DNA from: Arenibacter algicola
GTDB taxonomy: Bacteria; Bacteroidota; Bacteroidia; Flavobacteriales; Flavobacteriaceae
Assembly (NCBI RefSeq): GCF_000733925.1
Contig: NZ_JPOO01000001.1
Span: 62,001 to 126,000, forward strand
Direction of reading: 5' to 3'
Length of the DNA: 64,000 bases
Shown in pieces: positions 8,630 through 17,461 of the stretch (within the stretch, counting starts at the first letter, position 1; each line of letters opens with the position of its first letter). The notes under the pieces were generated by a model that worked only from the letters and a program-made list of their open reading frames with translations, was not told where the DNA came from and did not search any database. The position numbers and the translations under genes were made by a program.

Positions 8630-9838
8630 CTATAACAACACCTCAAGCGCCTTATCCACAATCTCAGTATCCAGTTCTTTTAGATAGGCTTGTGTAACCG
8701 CTAAATTCTGATGCCCTAAGGATTCACTAATGACATCGGTAGCCACACCTTTCTGCTTGAGGCAATTGGCAAAACTATGTCGGGCTACATAACTGCTGAC
8801 ATTTTTCGTGATATTACATAGTTTGGCGATCTCTTTGAGCTCCTTATTGTAAATACCGAGCATTTTATGTTTCCTATCAGCAAGTTGGGTGGGGGTATAG
8901 TCTTCGCGAAACAATAAGGGGAATACGTATTTGTTGCCATAGCCGTGAACTCGATAATAGTCCAAAATTTTCCGAACTGGGGGCATAATGGCTATGGAGA
9001 AGTTTCCTTTGGTCTTCGCTCTAGTGTAATAGATGACGTTAGCCTCAACATCTTTCCATTCCAAGCACATCATATCGGCAAAATTCATTCCTCTGGTATA
9101 GAAGCTAAAAACAAAATAGTTCTTACAATCTATTAAGTGCGGATGGTCTGACAAATCTAAATTGATGATGCGCATAATCTCTTCAAAATCCAAAGCACGT
9201 TTAAAGCCTTTACCTCTTAAGTTTGATATTTTATAGGTTTTAAAGGGATATAAGCTTTCTTTTATTACACCCCGCTCTATGGCTTTGTTAAACAATGCCC
9301 TTATAGCCCTCATTTTTACACCAACGCCACCATCTGTACCACCACGGGACCTAAGAAAGGCATCGTATTTACTTAAAAATGCGGGGTTTACCTCTCTAAA
9401 ATTTAACTTCTTCATTTTATGAAAAATTTGAACCGAGGTTTTGGCATCTTTGTAGGATTTTGCATTGCCGATGCGTCCAGCAAAGGTCATTTCCTGAATA
9501 ATCTCATCAAAAAAAGCGAAAACATCATTGCTTACTGGATTAAATGTAACTCTATATCTAGAATCAAATTCCTGTATACTGTAATCGGGATTTTCAATTT
9601 CTAAATCAGTTATAATTTGGTAAGCTCTTTCTTTGAACTTAACAAGTAGTCTGTTGAATTGAACATGGTTAGGATTTCTTTTATTGAAACTTCCTGTTGA
9701 ATCTATCCATTCATCCAATTTTGCATTGAACGGTGTTTTGTAGTGCCTACATTGCCTTTCTTTTGTTACGCGCAAACAGACGGGATAGGTACCATCCGAT
9801 AACAATTTTTTCTTGAGAACGATTTTAAGTGTAATCAT
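8630..9838 (-). CDS. int: Tyrosine-type site-specific integrase of the island
   Basis: This is the recombinase that would integrate and excise the island at tRNA-Asn. The 402 residues comprise an N-terminal Arm-like domain (1-100), a core-binding domain (about 105-205) and a catalytic domain (about 215-402). Visible catalytic residues are Arg249 (YTRGMNFADM), Lys275 or Lys277, Arg353 (VARHSFA), His376 (LGHQ) and nucleophile Tyr385 (TQAYL). The usual HxxR histidine is Tyr350, a variant common in Bacteroidota phage-type integrases. It lies about 200 bases from the tRNA-Asn fragment at 10045-10087. An older, broken relative lies at 7431-8285, so this spot has been used before. Confidence 0.93.
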   Translation of the reverse strand: MITLKIVLKKKLLSDGTYPVCLRVTKERQCRHYKTPFNAKLDEWIDSTGSFNKRNPNHVQFNRLLVKFKERAYQIITDLEIENPDYSIQEFDSRYRVTFNPVSNDVFAFFDEIIQEMTFAGRIGNAKSYKDAKTSVQIFHKMKKLNFREVNPAFLSKYDAFLRSRGGTDGGVGVKMRAIRALFNKAIERGVIKESLYPFKTYKISNLRGKGFKRALDFEEIMRIINLDLSDHPHLIDCKNYFVFSFYTRGMNFADMMCLEWKDVEANVIYYTRAKTKGNFSIAIMPPVRKILDYYRVHGYGNKYVFPLLFREDYTPTQLADRKHKMLGIYNKELKEIAKLCNITKNVSSYVARHSFANCLKQKGVATDVISESLGHQNLAVTQAYLKELDTEIVDKALEVLL

Positions 9839-9851
9839 ATTTTATAAATTT

Positions 9852-9928
9852 GGGGACAACATTTAAACTTTAAAACCCTTCTATATCCCATTGCATATGA
9901 TAGAAATGGGGACAACATAGGGACAACA
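9852..9928. repeat. Three direct GGGACAACA repeats between integrase and att site
   Basis: GGGGACAACAT occurs at 9852-9862 and 9908-9918, immediately followed by AGGGACAACA at 9919-9928. They lie between the integrase start and the tRNA-Asn fragment, the place expected for integrase arm-binding sites or an excisionase operator. The role is inferred from position only. Confidence 0.45.
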
Positions 9929-10044
9929 AATGGGTAATTAAATGTAAAAATTGTATTTCTAAATACAAAACAAATTTTCATAAAACATTGATAATCAATA
10001 CATAAGTAACTAAATGGCACTACATGAAAACACGTCTTTAGCGC

Positions 10045-10087
10045 CTGTTAATCAGAGGGTCCTTGGTTCGAGCCCAAGAGGGGGAGC
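10045..10087 (+). other. Attachment site: 3' part of tRNA-Asn (GTT) left by integration
   Basis: The stretch reads as a tRNA from the anticodon loop onward. It has CTGTTAA (anticodon GTT), the 3' anticodon arm TCAGA, variable loop GGGTC, a perfect T-arm CTTGG-TTCGAGC-CCAAG, acceptor strand AGGGGGA and discriminator G. No matching 5' half precedes it: a proper anticodon arm would need TCTGA, but AGCGC is present. It is therefore not a gene but the duplicated 3' end of tRNA-Asn at the island's right border. The rebuilt full tRNA should be at the left border, upstream of the window. Confidence 0.82.
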
Positions 10088-10097
10088 TTTTTATAGA

Positions 10098-10130
10098 AAT
10101 CCAATCTATTTGTTTAGGTTGGATTTTTTG
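10098..10130 (+). terminator. Intrinsic terminator following the tRNA-Asn fragment
   Basis: AATCCAA (10098-10104) pairs with TTGGATT (10119-10125) and is followed by a T-run. It is probably the original terminator of the tRNA-Asn gene. A near copy lies at 12191-12224. Confidence 0.65.
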
Positions 10131-10186
10131 TTTTTGGTTAGTAAGCATGGGGACTACCTTGGTTATAGCTATAATGAATTTCAATG

Positions 10187-11134
10187 CTACCCATTGACCA
10201 TTTGCATCAACTTCATGCGATTATTAATACCTATTTTACTATAAATCCTGTGCGTATGGTCCTTTACTGTCTGAAGGCTTATGAACAGTTCGTCAGCAAT
10301 TTGTTGGTTGGTCTTGCCTAAGCAGATTTGCTCAATAATCTCCTTTTCACGCTTCGAGATTTCAAATTTACGGTATATATATTCTTTTTTATCTTGTTTC
10401 GGGTTTTGGGCACTCAAAGGGGTAAAAACGAATTGGGAATTGAGCTTCAGATAGAACAAGGGGATAAAATTTGAAATAAAATACACTAATATCAATAGGG
10501 CAACTACCCAGGGATTAGTAAAGGCAAAGGGCAATACCGCCACTCTTAATGCGAGTGCCAAAAGCATCAAGAAACCAAAACGGATAACTATTTTTTTATT
10601 GGATTGTTTTTGACTTTTTAAAAAGTGCCGGACAATGCCAGCGAATATGAGCATATAGCCTAGTTCCAAACCAAGGAATATGGCCATTTCAGTTTTAATG
10701 GCATGTTCTAATATAAAAGCTGGAATGGGATCCACTAAAAAGTATATTACTGTAACTACAGCGATTACAATGGCCAAAAAATAGGCATAGTTACGAAACG
10801 CTTTAACCTTTGATTTCTCGCCAACCAGGGAAAACCCCATTTTAACCAACATGTACCAGGAAATAAGCAAAAAGGGTACACCAAGAACAGGTAAAAAATT
10901 GGTTACCGTTTTCACGGAATAAGCATCAACCTCAATTGAAGTGAGTATAACCCGCATTATGATCGGTGCCCAAATACCATAAAAGGCAAATGAATAAAAT
11001 GTGACCAAATAATAAAAGTAGTTGCGATTAAATTCGGTATTGTAAGTGGTAATGAATTGGTGGCCCACCAATATACTTGCCGCTGCAATGGCGGCACAAA
11101 AAACAAATACTACTATGAAGGTTAAACTCAGCAA
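10187..11134 (-). CDS. Membrane-embedded LuxR-type transcriptional regulator
   Basis: The 315-residue protein has about seven hydrophobic segments (residues 1-225) followed by a cytoplasmic C-terminal LuxR/GerE helix-turn-helix. The latter has ISKREKEIIEQICLGKTNQQ, then IADELFISLQTVKDHTHRIY and SKIG. It is likely a one-component, membrane-tethered regulator sensing something in or at the membrane; the signal is unknown. The start is TTG at 11134 with an in-frame stop directly before it and no good nearby ATG, so TTG use or a missing N-terminus is possible. It diverges from the membrane protein at 11257 across a 122-base region with nested inverted repeats, so regulation of that neighbour is plausible but unproven. 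Confidence 0.8.
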   Translation of the reverse strand: MLSLTFIVVFVFCAAIAAASILVGHQFITTYNTEFNRNYFYYLVTFYSFAFYGIWAPIIMRVILTSIEVDAYSVKTVTNFLPVLGVPFLLISWYMLVKMGFSLVGEKSKVKAFRNYAYFLAIVIAVVTVIYFLVDPIPAFILEHAIKTEMAIFLGLELGYMLIFAGIVRHFLKSQKQSNKKIVIRFGFLMLLALALRVAVLPFAFTNPWVVALLILVYFISNFIPLFYLKLNSQFVFTPLSAQNPKQDKKEYIYRKFEISKREKEIIEQICLGKTNQQIADELFISLQTVKDHTHRIYSKIGINNRMKLMQMVNG

Positions 11135-11176
11135 CTATATGTATGTTATTGGTTAAAAGTATAAAAATGCAGTTAA

Positions 11177-11226
11177 TACCAACCCCTACCTTAGTAGTGA
11201 TTTTATTTTCACTACTATAGTTGGTA
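11177..11226. promoter_or_regulatory. Nested inverted repeats in a divergent promoter region
   Basis: An outer repeat TACCAAC (11177-11183) / GTTGGTA (11220-11226) encloses an inner repeat TAGTAGTGA (11192-11200) / TCACTACTA (11209-11217). They lie between divergent genes at 11134 and 11257. They could be an operator or an RNA hairpin; no regulator is proven. Confidence 0.45.
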
Positions 11227-11256
11227 TGAATTTGAATAAGTCGGACTTAAATTTGT

Positions 11257-11961
11257 ATGAATTTAAAATCGACACTTATGGAAATCATCAAAGAAGAAAG
11301 AAAACCTGAAGCAACTATTACTGGAAGTTACGGTTATGGTTGGCAGCAGATGTGGAAACATTTTTTGTATTTGTTTTTAGTGTTGATCATTGTAGGTATT
11401 GCCGAATCTCCCACTTCCATTGTTCGGGATTCCGATGCCGAGAATTCTCCTGGAATGATAATTTTACAGATTCTGGCAGCGGTTTATTGGTTGTTGGTTT
11501 TTTCCGTCGTGAAATACGGTGGCAATTTAATGTACTTACGTGCCATTCGTAATGAAAAATTCGAAATCAGTGAGATGTTCGATGGCTTTAAAAAGAATTA
11601 CATCAATATCATCCTTGCCAATTTGCTCACCTTTGCGATTATAGGTTTAGGGTTTGTTTTGCTAATTGTACCCGGAATTATTCTGGCCTGTAGGTTAGCA
11701 TTCGTTTCCTATCTGGTCATGGATAAAAATATGGAACCTGTTGCCGCCATTGAAAAAAGCTGGGAAATGACCAAAGGACATGGTTGGCAAATTTTTGGAA
11801 TGGGACTGCTTGTAATTCCTATAGTTATAGGTGGACTCATCTGTTTTATTGTGGGTATTGTATTTTCCATTATTTGGATTTCCGCTGCTTTTGCCTCAAT
11901 GTACCATGCCATTGACCTTGAAGAAATGAAAGAATTGAATGATGAATTCGTTGATGGGTAA
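11257..11961 (+). CDS. Polytopic inner-membrane protein (DUF975/GPDPase-membrane-domain-like)
   Basis: The 234-residue protein has four to five long hydrophobic segments. The middle motif, ILACRLAFVSYLVMDKNMEP followed by an AIEKSWEMTKGHGWQIF segment, is shared by DUF975 and glycerophosphodiester-phosphodiesterase membrane-domain proteins of unknown activity. A second in-frame Met at residue 8 (11278) is an alternative start. No enzyme motif is visible. It is alone on its strand and sits between two tRNA-Asn-end copies (10045 and 12165), so it may belong to an older insertion together with the divergent LuxR gene. Function is unassigned. Confidence 0.75.
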   Translation: MNLKSTLMEIIKEERKPEATITGSYGYGWQQMWKHFLYLFLVLIIVGIAESPTSIVRDSDAENSPGMIILQILAAVYWLLVFSVVKYGGNLMYLRAIRNEKFEISEMFDGFKKNYINIILANLLTFAIIGLGFVLLIVPGIILACRLAFVSYLVMDKNMEPVAAIEKSWEMTKGHGWQIFGMGLLVIPIVIGGLICFIVGIVFSIIWISAAFASMYHAIDLEEMKELNDEFVDG

Positions 11962-12545
11962 AAACCTACCCTGCCCGATGGGATCTAGAAGTAATATTTT
12001 GGTTATGAAGTTTTTGAAAGGAAACATGGAAACCCTCTTGGTCTTTTTATATGGAGGAATTCACCACCAAAAGAAACCATAACAAGGGTAATGTAGCGTT
12101 AACAATGATGGAAGTTTTTTTATCCGCTTGGCTTGGAAAGGTATACCCTGAGCCGAGTCGAAGGGAGCCCAAGAGGGGAGCAAAAGTGGAAATCCAACTT
12201 ATGAAAATAGGTTGGATTTTTTTATTTAATACATGTTCTACAGTATCCAATTGCATTATATCTACTAATGGTACTTTTTAACAAAAAGTCAACTTGCCTA
12301 GTTATTGAGGAATAAAAGGTTAGCTAATAGGCTACCGCCTCAAATCTCGAGGGATCCTTTTTTTGAGCTAGGATAATAATTAAATTTATATCGTTACCAG
12401 ACTAGTTCTTTTAGATAATTCAATGTCTCGCTTGTATCATGTTATCATTATGTTATATCCGATCTTTTCGAGGGCACTGGGTTAATTTATTCAAATGGCT
12501 GTCCAAAAAAAATGTTATATTTAAGTCTAATAATTAAATATTACA
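11962..12545. other. Intergenic stretch with repeat debris and no gene
   Basis: Apart from the REP-like element and the second tRNA-end copy listed separately, I see no protein or RNA gene here. The two overlapping open frames at 12047-12281 cross the repeat and the hairpin on both strands and have no recognisable motif. Confidence 0.6.
12143..12224 (+). repeat. REP-like repeat fused to a second tRNA-Asn 3' end and terminator
   Basis: TACCCTGAGCCGAGTCGAAG (12143-12162) resembles a short repeat common in flavobacterial intergenic DNA. It runs straight into GAGCCCAAGAGGGGAGC (12165-12181), which copies the tRNA end at 10070-10087 with one G missing. A hairpin AATCCAAC/GTTGGATT plus T-run (12191-12224) follows, copying the terminator at 10098. 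A degenerate repeat relative, TACCCTGGGGGGAGGCGAAG, is at 12969-12988. Confidence 0.6.
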
Positions 12546-12875
12546 ATGGGAAAATTTGAAATTAAGAAAGACAAATCCGGACAGTTTCGGTTTAATTTAA
12601 AGGCATCCAACGGACAGATCATTTTGGGAAGTGAGGCGTATACGACCAAAGCAGCTTGTGATAATGGGATAGCATCCGTAAGAAATAATTCGCAGGAAGA
12701 TGGCAGATATGAGCGCAATACGGCCAAGGATGGCAGCCCTTACTTTAACCTTAAGGCTTCCAATGGTCAAGTCATCGGTAAGAGCGAAATGTATTCAAGT
12801 ACTACTGCCATGGAAAATGGGATAGCTTCGGTGAAGAAAAATGCAGCTGAGGCAACAGTTGAAGATAACTCATGA
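12546..12875 (+). CDS. DUF1508 (YegP-like) tandem-repeat protein
   Basis: The small 109-residue protein is built of two DUF1508 repeats. The first is GKFEIKKDKSGQFRFNLKAS, continuing NGQIILGSEAYTTKAACDNG. The second is RYERNTAKDGSPYFNLKASN, continuing GQVIGKSEMYSSTTAMENG. Each forms a short beta-rich unit. There is no signal peptide, so it is probably cytoplasmic. The family is widespread and its role is not established. The ATG at 12546 is close to an A-rich leader and the gene stands alone. A weak hairpin with a long T-run (12920-12948) likely ends its transcript. Confidence 0.9.
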   Translation: MGKFEIKKDKSGQFRFNLKASNGQIILGSEAYTTKAACDNGIASVRNNSQEDGRYERNTAKDGSPYFNLKASNGQVIGKSEMYSSTTAMENGIASVKKNAAEATVEDNS

Positions 12876-12919
12876 TGTTCTTTGCAATAACAACAGCACA
12901 GGTTAATAATTACTTGGAA

Positions 12920-12948
12920 AGGCAGTCATAAAGGCTGTCTTTTTTTTG
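12920..12948 (+). terminator. Intrinsic terminator after the DUF1508 gene
   Basis: GGCAG (12921-12925) can pair with CTGTC (with one G-T pair), and eight T follow. It is weak but correctly placed 45 bases after the stop codon. Confidence 0.5.
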
Positions 12949-13015
12949 TCCATTTGGTAAGAGAAAGCTACCCTGGGGGGAGGCGAAGGGAGACACAGAA
13001 AGGAGCAAAATCAAA

Positions 13016-13052
13016 AGAGGCTGTCTAAAAAGTCAAGACAGCCTCTTTTTTA
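13016..13052. terminator. Strong hairpin terminator between convergent genes
   Basis: AGAGGCTGTCT (13016-13026) pairs perfectly with AGACAGCCTCT (13036-13046), then a T-run follows. A-rich DNA precedes it, so it may act in both directions, for the DUF1508 gene and for the leftward barrel gene ending at 13156. Confidence 0.75.
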
Positions 13053-13155
13053 TTCGGGTAGGTATCGGAGAACTATTCTCAAATACGCAAATTATGGAGG
13101 GGTTGAAATACTTTTTAGACGCCCTCTTTTGTTAACGTAATCACTAAGATGTATA

Positions 13156-15528
13156 TTACCTCCTGCGTTGCCCAGAATACTGCATGGCCTCTCCCTTACC
13201 GAAGCCGTAGCTAAAGCCAAGGGCCACAAATGTGCCCCGTTGACGTCGATTGTATACCTCATAACTGGCTTGGGCAATTTGGCTCTCGTCCACCCTTGAG
13301 GCGAACAGGTCCCTTACGCTTAAATTGAGTACGGCCTTGCCTTTCATAATGTTTTTTCGTAGTCCCATATCCATAAAAAGCATATCGCTAACGTCACTTT
13401 GTACCGTTTGGTAACTGGATTGATAGTTACCGGTCATTTCCAAATCGAAATCCGATGGAAGTTTAATTTTTGACATTAATTTGGAAGTCCATTGGTCATT
13501 GCTAAAATCGAAAACGGTGGACTCGAAGTTGCCATCCCTTTTAAATTGATTATAATTAAAATCCCCGTTCAGGGTAAGCCATTTGGCAGGACTATATTTT
13601 GCATTGAATTCTATTCCCGTAGCCCTATTGGTGCCAATATTCTCTGGTTTAGTGGTGCTAACGTTGTTTTCGAAGGTGGTAATACGTTCTATTACGTCTG
13701 TGGTATAGCGGTGATACACACCAAAATTTATACTGGCAGGACCTAAAATGTATATACTGGTTATCTCATAGGAATCGGTAAATTCGGGCTGTAAGTCGGG
13801 ATTACCCTGGCGTACGCTATAATTGTTCCGGATATTGAAAAAGGGGTTCAAATCCCACATTCTTGGTCGGTAAATACGCTTGGAGTAACCAGCTTGGAGG
13901 GAAACCTTGTCACTAAACTTATAGGAGCTGTGAAGACTGGGAAAAAAATTACCATAGTTTTGTTCATTGGCCGAACTTGTAGTAACCAGCAAGGTATTCT
14001 GATCTGTCTGCTCCAACCGAAGACCTCCTTTAATGCCCCATTTTTTACCTTCATAAGAACCGGTACCGTAAAGACCTAACACCTTTTGTTCGAACTCAAA
14101 AATGTTGGTCAGACCTGGGTCGTTTACAAAGGCTCCGTTGGTGAAATTATTTACCTCATAATCATTGCTTACGTCGTTCATGACATATTGCGCCCCTGTT
14201 TCCAGGGTCAATTCGTCAGTAATAGGATTGGTATAATCCAGCTTAAATGTAAATATAGCCTCTTTAAAATCGGTTCTGGTCTGTTGTCTAGAATCATTGT
14301 CATCCCCCGAGATGGTGGTATTCAAGAATTCGGAGGATTGGTCCTTCCCAAAGAAATTTCCCAAACCACTAAAGAGCAGGGTATGGTCCTCATGGTTTTC
14401 AAAATCCTTTTTGTATTGCAGTTCGTACTGAAATTTTGGGTTTTTCGCATCTGTAACTTCGGTGCGTTCCCATTCCGAACTAATTGCATTGTTGGAGTCC
14501 AAGGCCACAAAACTGGTGTTGGAGGGTTGGTCCTCCATTTCCATGGCAAAGTTTCCCGAGAGGGTCAATACGTTATTGTCATTAATATGATAGTCTGTTC
14601 CAAGGACAAAATTATAGTAGGTTTCATTCCTATACTCGGTACCGTTGCTAAGAATGGTAGTGTTGTTTATTAGATCTACGTTACGCGTTTCCAGGTCGTT
14701 GGGCATATCCCTAAGACCTACCCCTAGTTGGGTGAACAGGTTGAAATTTTCTGTTCTTCTGTTTAGACTTACTCCTACACTATGGCTATCCGGAGCCCCG
14801 GTATTTACCGAAATGGAACCATTGAGTCCTTTTCGTTCTTCCTTTTTCAAAACAATATTGATAATGCCCGATGTTCCTTCTGCATCATATTTGGCCGAAG
14901 GATTGGTCATTACCTCAATCTTTTCGATCATATCTGCTGTAATGGTACCCAAGGCATTTCCTTCATCACTGGCAATGATCGATGGCTTGCCGTTGATGAG
15001 GATCTGCACGCCCTGACTCCCCCTAAGACTAATACGCCCCTCTATGTTAACGTTAACGGAAGGTACGTTATTTAAAACTTCCAAAGCACTTGCACCAGTA
15101 GTACTAAGATCTTTGCCTACGTTGAATACACGTTTGTCCAATTTAAATTCGGTACGTGAAACTTCTCCCTGTACCACTACTTCCTGTAATTGTTCTGCAT
15201 CCTCTGAAAGGGCAACCTTCCCTAAATCTATAGTTTTGCCCTGTGTTGGTGGCGGACCAAATGTTTTGGTCCTGAAACCTAAAAAACTTACTTCTATATA
15301 GTAGTCGGTCGCATCGGTCTCCAAACTAAAACTGCCATCATCCATAGTGGTAGTACCATCAAGGGGTTTCTTGGTTTCGTTATCGCCGACCATTACCGTG
15401 GCATAGGCAATTGGCTGTCCGCTGGATTCCTCCACCACTGTTCCCTTTATAGTCACCTGCGCCATGGCAACAGGGCCATAGAGCAGGAATGAACATGCGA
15501 TTAAGATTTGTACCGAAATTTTTTTCAT
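13156..15528 (-). CDS. TonB-dependent-receptor-like outer membrane beta-barrel protein
   Basis: The 790-residue protein has a signal peptide ending in VAMAQ, a carboxypeptidase-regulatory-like domain (about 24-110, starting VTIKGTVVEESSGQPIAYAT), a plug domain (about 115-230) and a C-terminal barrel of the OMP_b-brl_3 type. Family members lie in the outer membrane; ligands are mostly unknown and no SusD partner sits beside it. The plug includes NVPSVNVNIEGRISLRGSQG, typical of the group. It diverges from the LytS/LytTR pair at 15741, which could sense a state related to this protein, but that is only position. The C-terminus ends in a basic QYSGQRRR tail. Confidence 0.88.
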   Translation of the reverse strand: MKKISVQILIACSFLLYGPVAMAQVTIKGTVVEESSGQPIAYATVMVGDNETKKPLDGTTTMDDGSFSLETDATDYYIEVSFLGFRTKTFGPPPTQGKTIDLGKVALSEDAEQLQEVVVQGEVSRTEFKLDKRVFNVGKDLSTTGASALEVLNNVPSVNVNIEGRISLRGSQGVQILINGKPSIIASDEGNALGTITADMIEKIEVMTNPSAKYDAEGTSGIINIVLKKEERKGLNGSISVNTGAPDSHSVGVSLNRRTENFNLFTQLGVGLRDMPNDLETRNVDLINNTTILSNGTEYRNETYYNFVLGTDYHINDNNVLTLSGNFAMEMEDQPSNTSFVALDSNNAISSEWERTEVTDAKNPKFQYELQYKKDFENHEDHTLLFSGLGNFFGKDQSSEFLNTTISGDDNDSRQQTRTDFKEAIFTFKLDYTNPITDELTLETGAQYVMNDVSNDYEVNNFTNGAFVNDPGLTNIFEFEQKVLGLYGTGSYEGKKWGIKGGLRLEQTDQNTLLVTTSSANEQNYGNFFPSLHSSYKFSDKVSLQAGYSKRIYRPRMWDLNPFFNIRNNYSVRQGNPDLQPEFTDSYEITSIYILGPASINFGVYHRYTTDVIERITTFENNVSTTKPENIGTNRATGIEFNAKYSPAKWLTLNGDFNYNQFKRDGNFESTVFDFSNDQWTSKLMSKIKLPSDFDLEMTGNYQSSYQTVQSDVSDMLFMDMGLRKNIMKGKAVLNLSVRDLFASRVDESQIAQASYEVYNRRQRGTFVALGFSYGFGKGEAMQYSGQRRR

Positions 15529-15740
15529 TGCTTCTTTAATTGGTTTAAATTGGAATTGTAAGAGTTACAAAGATTTATTTTTTTATTGATAAGGGTGGGG
15601 TATTTTCTGTGAACGACAAAAGTATTCCATTGAACGACCGCCTTTAGTTTTTTGGTTTGGGATACGCTGTTTAGGGGATTAATTATGCCGTTGGGAGGCC
15701 TCTATTTTATGAAACCACGGCAATAGCTTAGTTTTGGAGA

Positions 15741-16757
15741 ATGAAAAAAGCCATGATTTCCCGGAAGGAACTTTTCTTTCAAATCGTGCTCCATATCCTG
15801 GTGCTGCTTTTCTATTCCTTTGATAAGTACAATCCGGGTATTACCTTCGCCCAACTGGTTTTCTTTTTGGTCTATACCATTTTTGCCGCTTTTATTACCT
15901 ACTTTTTGATGCCAAGATTACTATATCGAAAAAAATATTGGCAGTTTTTAGGCATGGTCGTGTTGGTGTTGTTTGGGGTTATCTGGGCCGAGGAACTTTT
16001 GGAAATGGTTTTTTATCCAGGAACCAAAAGAGCAAATATTGTCCCTGGGATCTATTATGCCGTTTTCGATGTTTTGCCGGTAATTGGAATTTTGTCGGGA
16101 TTTAAGTTTGCTTGGGACGCTATAAGCTCCCAAAGTGAAGTGGAAAAGTTAAAAATGTCGGCACAGGAAAATGAATTGCAATTTTTGAAATCTCAGATCA
16201 ACCCCCATTTTTTGTTCAACAATTTGAACAATCTTTATTCATATGCCATTGATAATTCCCCAAAGACGCCTACCATTATTTTGGAACTTTCCTCGGTATT
16301 GAGGTATATGTTATACGATTGCAAGGAAAAGTATGTTCCCCTATCCAAGGAAATAGAACACTTGAAGAACTATACGCAATTAAGTGAATTACAAATTGAA
16401 AATAGGGGAACCGTAGATTTTAAAACGGATATTACAGGTTCCGGATACCGAATTGCACCATTAATATTGACCGTATTCGTGGAAAACGCCTTCAAACATA
16501 GTACCGCAAGCCAATCCGAAGATATATTGATTAGTGTAGATATCGAGGTAACCGAAAAGGGCCTATTAAAATTTGAATGTACCAATTCCTTTAGGCGTGA
16601 AACCAATACCGATGATCTTTCGCATGGGATCGGTCTAGAGAACGTAAAAAAGCGTTTAGGGTTGATTTATCCCAATGCCCATAGTCTATCTATTGAAGAA
16701 ACGGAGACCACCTACTCCGTTGTATTAAACATTGATCTTAATAAAGGCAGTTCATGA
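15741..16757 (+). CDS. LytS-family sensor histidine kinase
   Basis: The 338-residue inner-membrane kinase has four hydrophobic segments (about 12-128) and a short coiled linker. The His_kinase domain contains QINPHFLFNNLNNLYSYAID with phospho-acceptor His156. The ATP-binding part has FVENAFKHS (N-box) and HGIGLENVKKRLG. It lacks a periplasmic sensor domain, as usual for this Bacteroidota group. Its stop overlaps the start of the LytTR regulator (ATGA), so the two form a two-component system. It is divergent from the barrel protein gene at 15528. Confidence 0.93.
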   Translation: MKKAMISRKELFFQIVLHILVLLFYSFDKYNPGITFAQLVFFLVYTIFAAFITYFLMPRLLYRKKYWQFLGMVVLVLFGVIWAEELLEMVFYPGTKRANIVPGIYYAVFDVLPVIGILSGFKFAWDAISSQSEVEKLKMSAQENELQFLKSQINPHFLFNNLNNLYSYAIDNSPKTPTIILELSSVLRYMLYDCKEKYVPLSKEIEHLKNYTQLSELQIENRGTVDFKTDITGSGYRIAPLILTVFVENAFKHSTASQSEDILISVDIEVTEKGLLKFECTNSFRRETNTDDLSHGIGLENVKKRLGLIYPNAHSLSIEETETTYSVVLNIDLNKGSS

Positions 16758-17461
16758 TTCGCTGTATCATTATAGAGGACCAACCGCCGGCACAACGGGT
16801 ACTTCAAAAGTATATTGGTGAAATGAAGAGTTTGGAGCTCAAATCTACTTTTGCAGATGCCCTCAAGGCCATGGATTATCTAAAAACCGAAGAGGTAGAC
16901 CTGATTTTTTTGGATATCCATTTGCCCAAGATTTCGGGAATGGATTTTTTAAGGGCATTGAACAAAAAACCTCATGTAATACTAACAACTGCCTTTTCTG
17001 AATACGCACTGGAGAGTTATGAATATCATGTGATGGATTATCTGTTGAAGCCGTTTTCCTTTGAGCGATTTGTAATGGCCGTTTCGAAAATCCCGATGCC
17101 CAATCTACAAAGATCGTCTGTGGAAAATGATGTGGAAAGGAAGACATTGCCGGAAGTAATCTTTATAAAGTCGGGCTACGAGCATCTTAAAATCGCCGTT
17201 GCGGATATATTTTATATCCAATCCGAAGCGGACTATACCGAAATTTACACCTCTGAAAAAAAGCATCTGACCTCCCATTCCTTAAGGTATTGGTTGCAGA
17301 CCCTACCTTCGGATCAGTTTGCCCAGGTACATAAATCCTATATTGTTAACACACGGCAAATTTCAAAGGTTTCTGGCAAGCGTATCATTTTTGACAAAGA
17401 TACCTATGTGCCTATTGGGCGTGCCTTTAAGGAAGATTTTGTAGAGCGCTACCTGAAGTAA
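16754..17461 (+). CDS. LytTR-family response regulator
   Basis: The 235-residue protein has an N-terminal receiver domain with phospho-acceptor Asp54 in IFLDIHLPKISG and the conserved LKPF loop (about 97-100). A C-terminal LytTR DNA-binding domain (about 130-235) follows, with FYIQSEADYTEIYT and the QVHKSYIVN motif. It overlaps the kinase gene by four bases and is certainly its partner. Targets are unknown. LytTR regulators usually bind near their own genes, so the barrel gene is one candidate target. Confidence 0.94.
   Translation: MIRCIIIEDQPPAQRVLQKYIGEMKSLELKSTFADALKAMDYLKTEEVDLIFLDIHLPKISGMDFLRALNKKPHVILTTAFSEYALESYEYHVMDYLLKPFSFERFVMAVSKIPMPNLQRSSVENDVERKTLPEVIFIKSGYEHLKIAVADIFYIQSEADYTEIYTSEKKHLTSHSLRYWLQTLPSDQFAQVHKSYIVNTRQISKVSGKRIIFDKDTYVPIGRAFKEDFVERYLK

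Noticed and set aside
9835..10020. Small open frame upstream of the integrase
   Set aside because: It crosses the GGGACAACA repeats and shows no protein-like pattern.
10045..10087. A functional tRNA-Asn gene
   Set aside because: The 5' half (acceptor, D-arm and 5' anticodon arm) is missing, so only an att fragment is supported.
10014..10244. Open frame across the tRNA-Asn fragment
   Set aside because: It reads through the tRNA end and terminator; the tRNA-like arms explain the sequence better.
12047..12281. Two overlapping small frames on both strands
   Set aside because: Both run through a REP-like repeat and a terminator hairpin, so they are not genes.
14086..14673. 195-residue open frame on the + strand
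   Set aside because: It is antisense to the barrel gene at 13156-15528, with no start context or recognisable domain.
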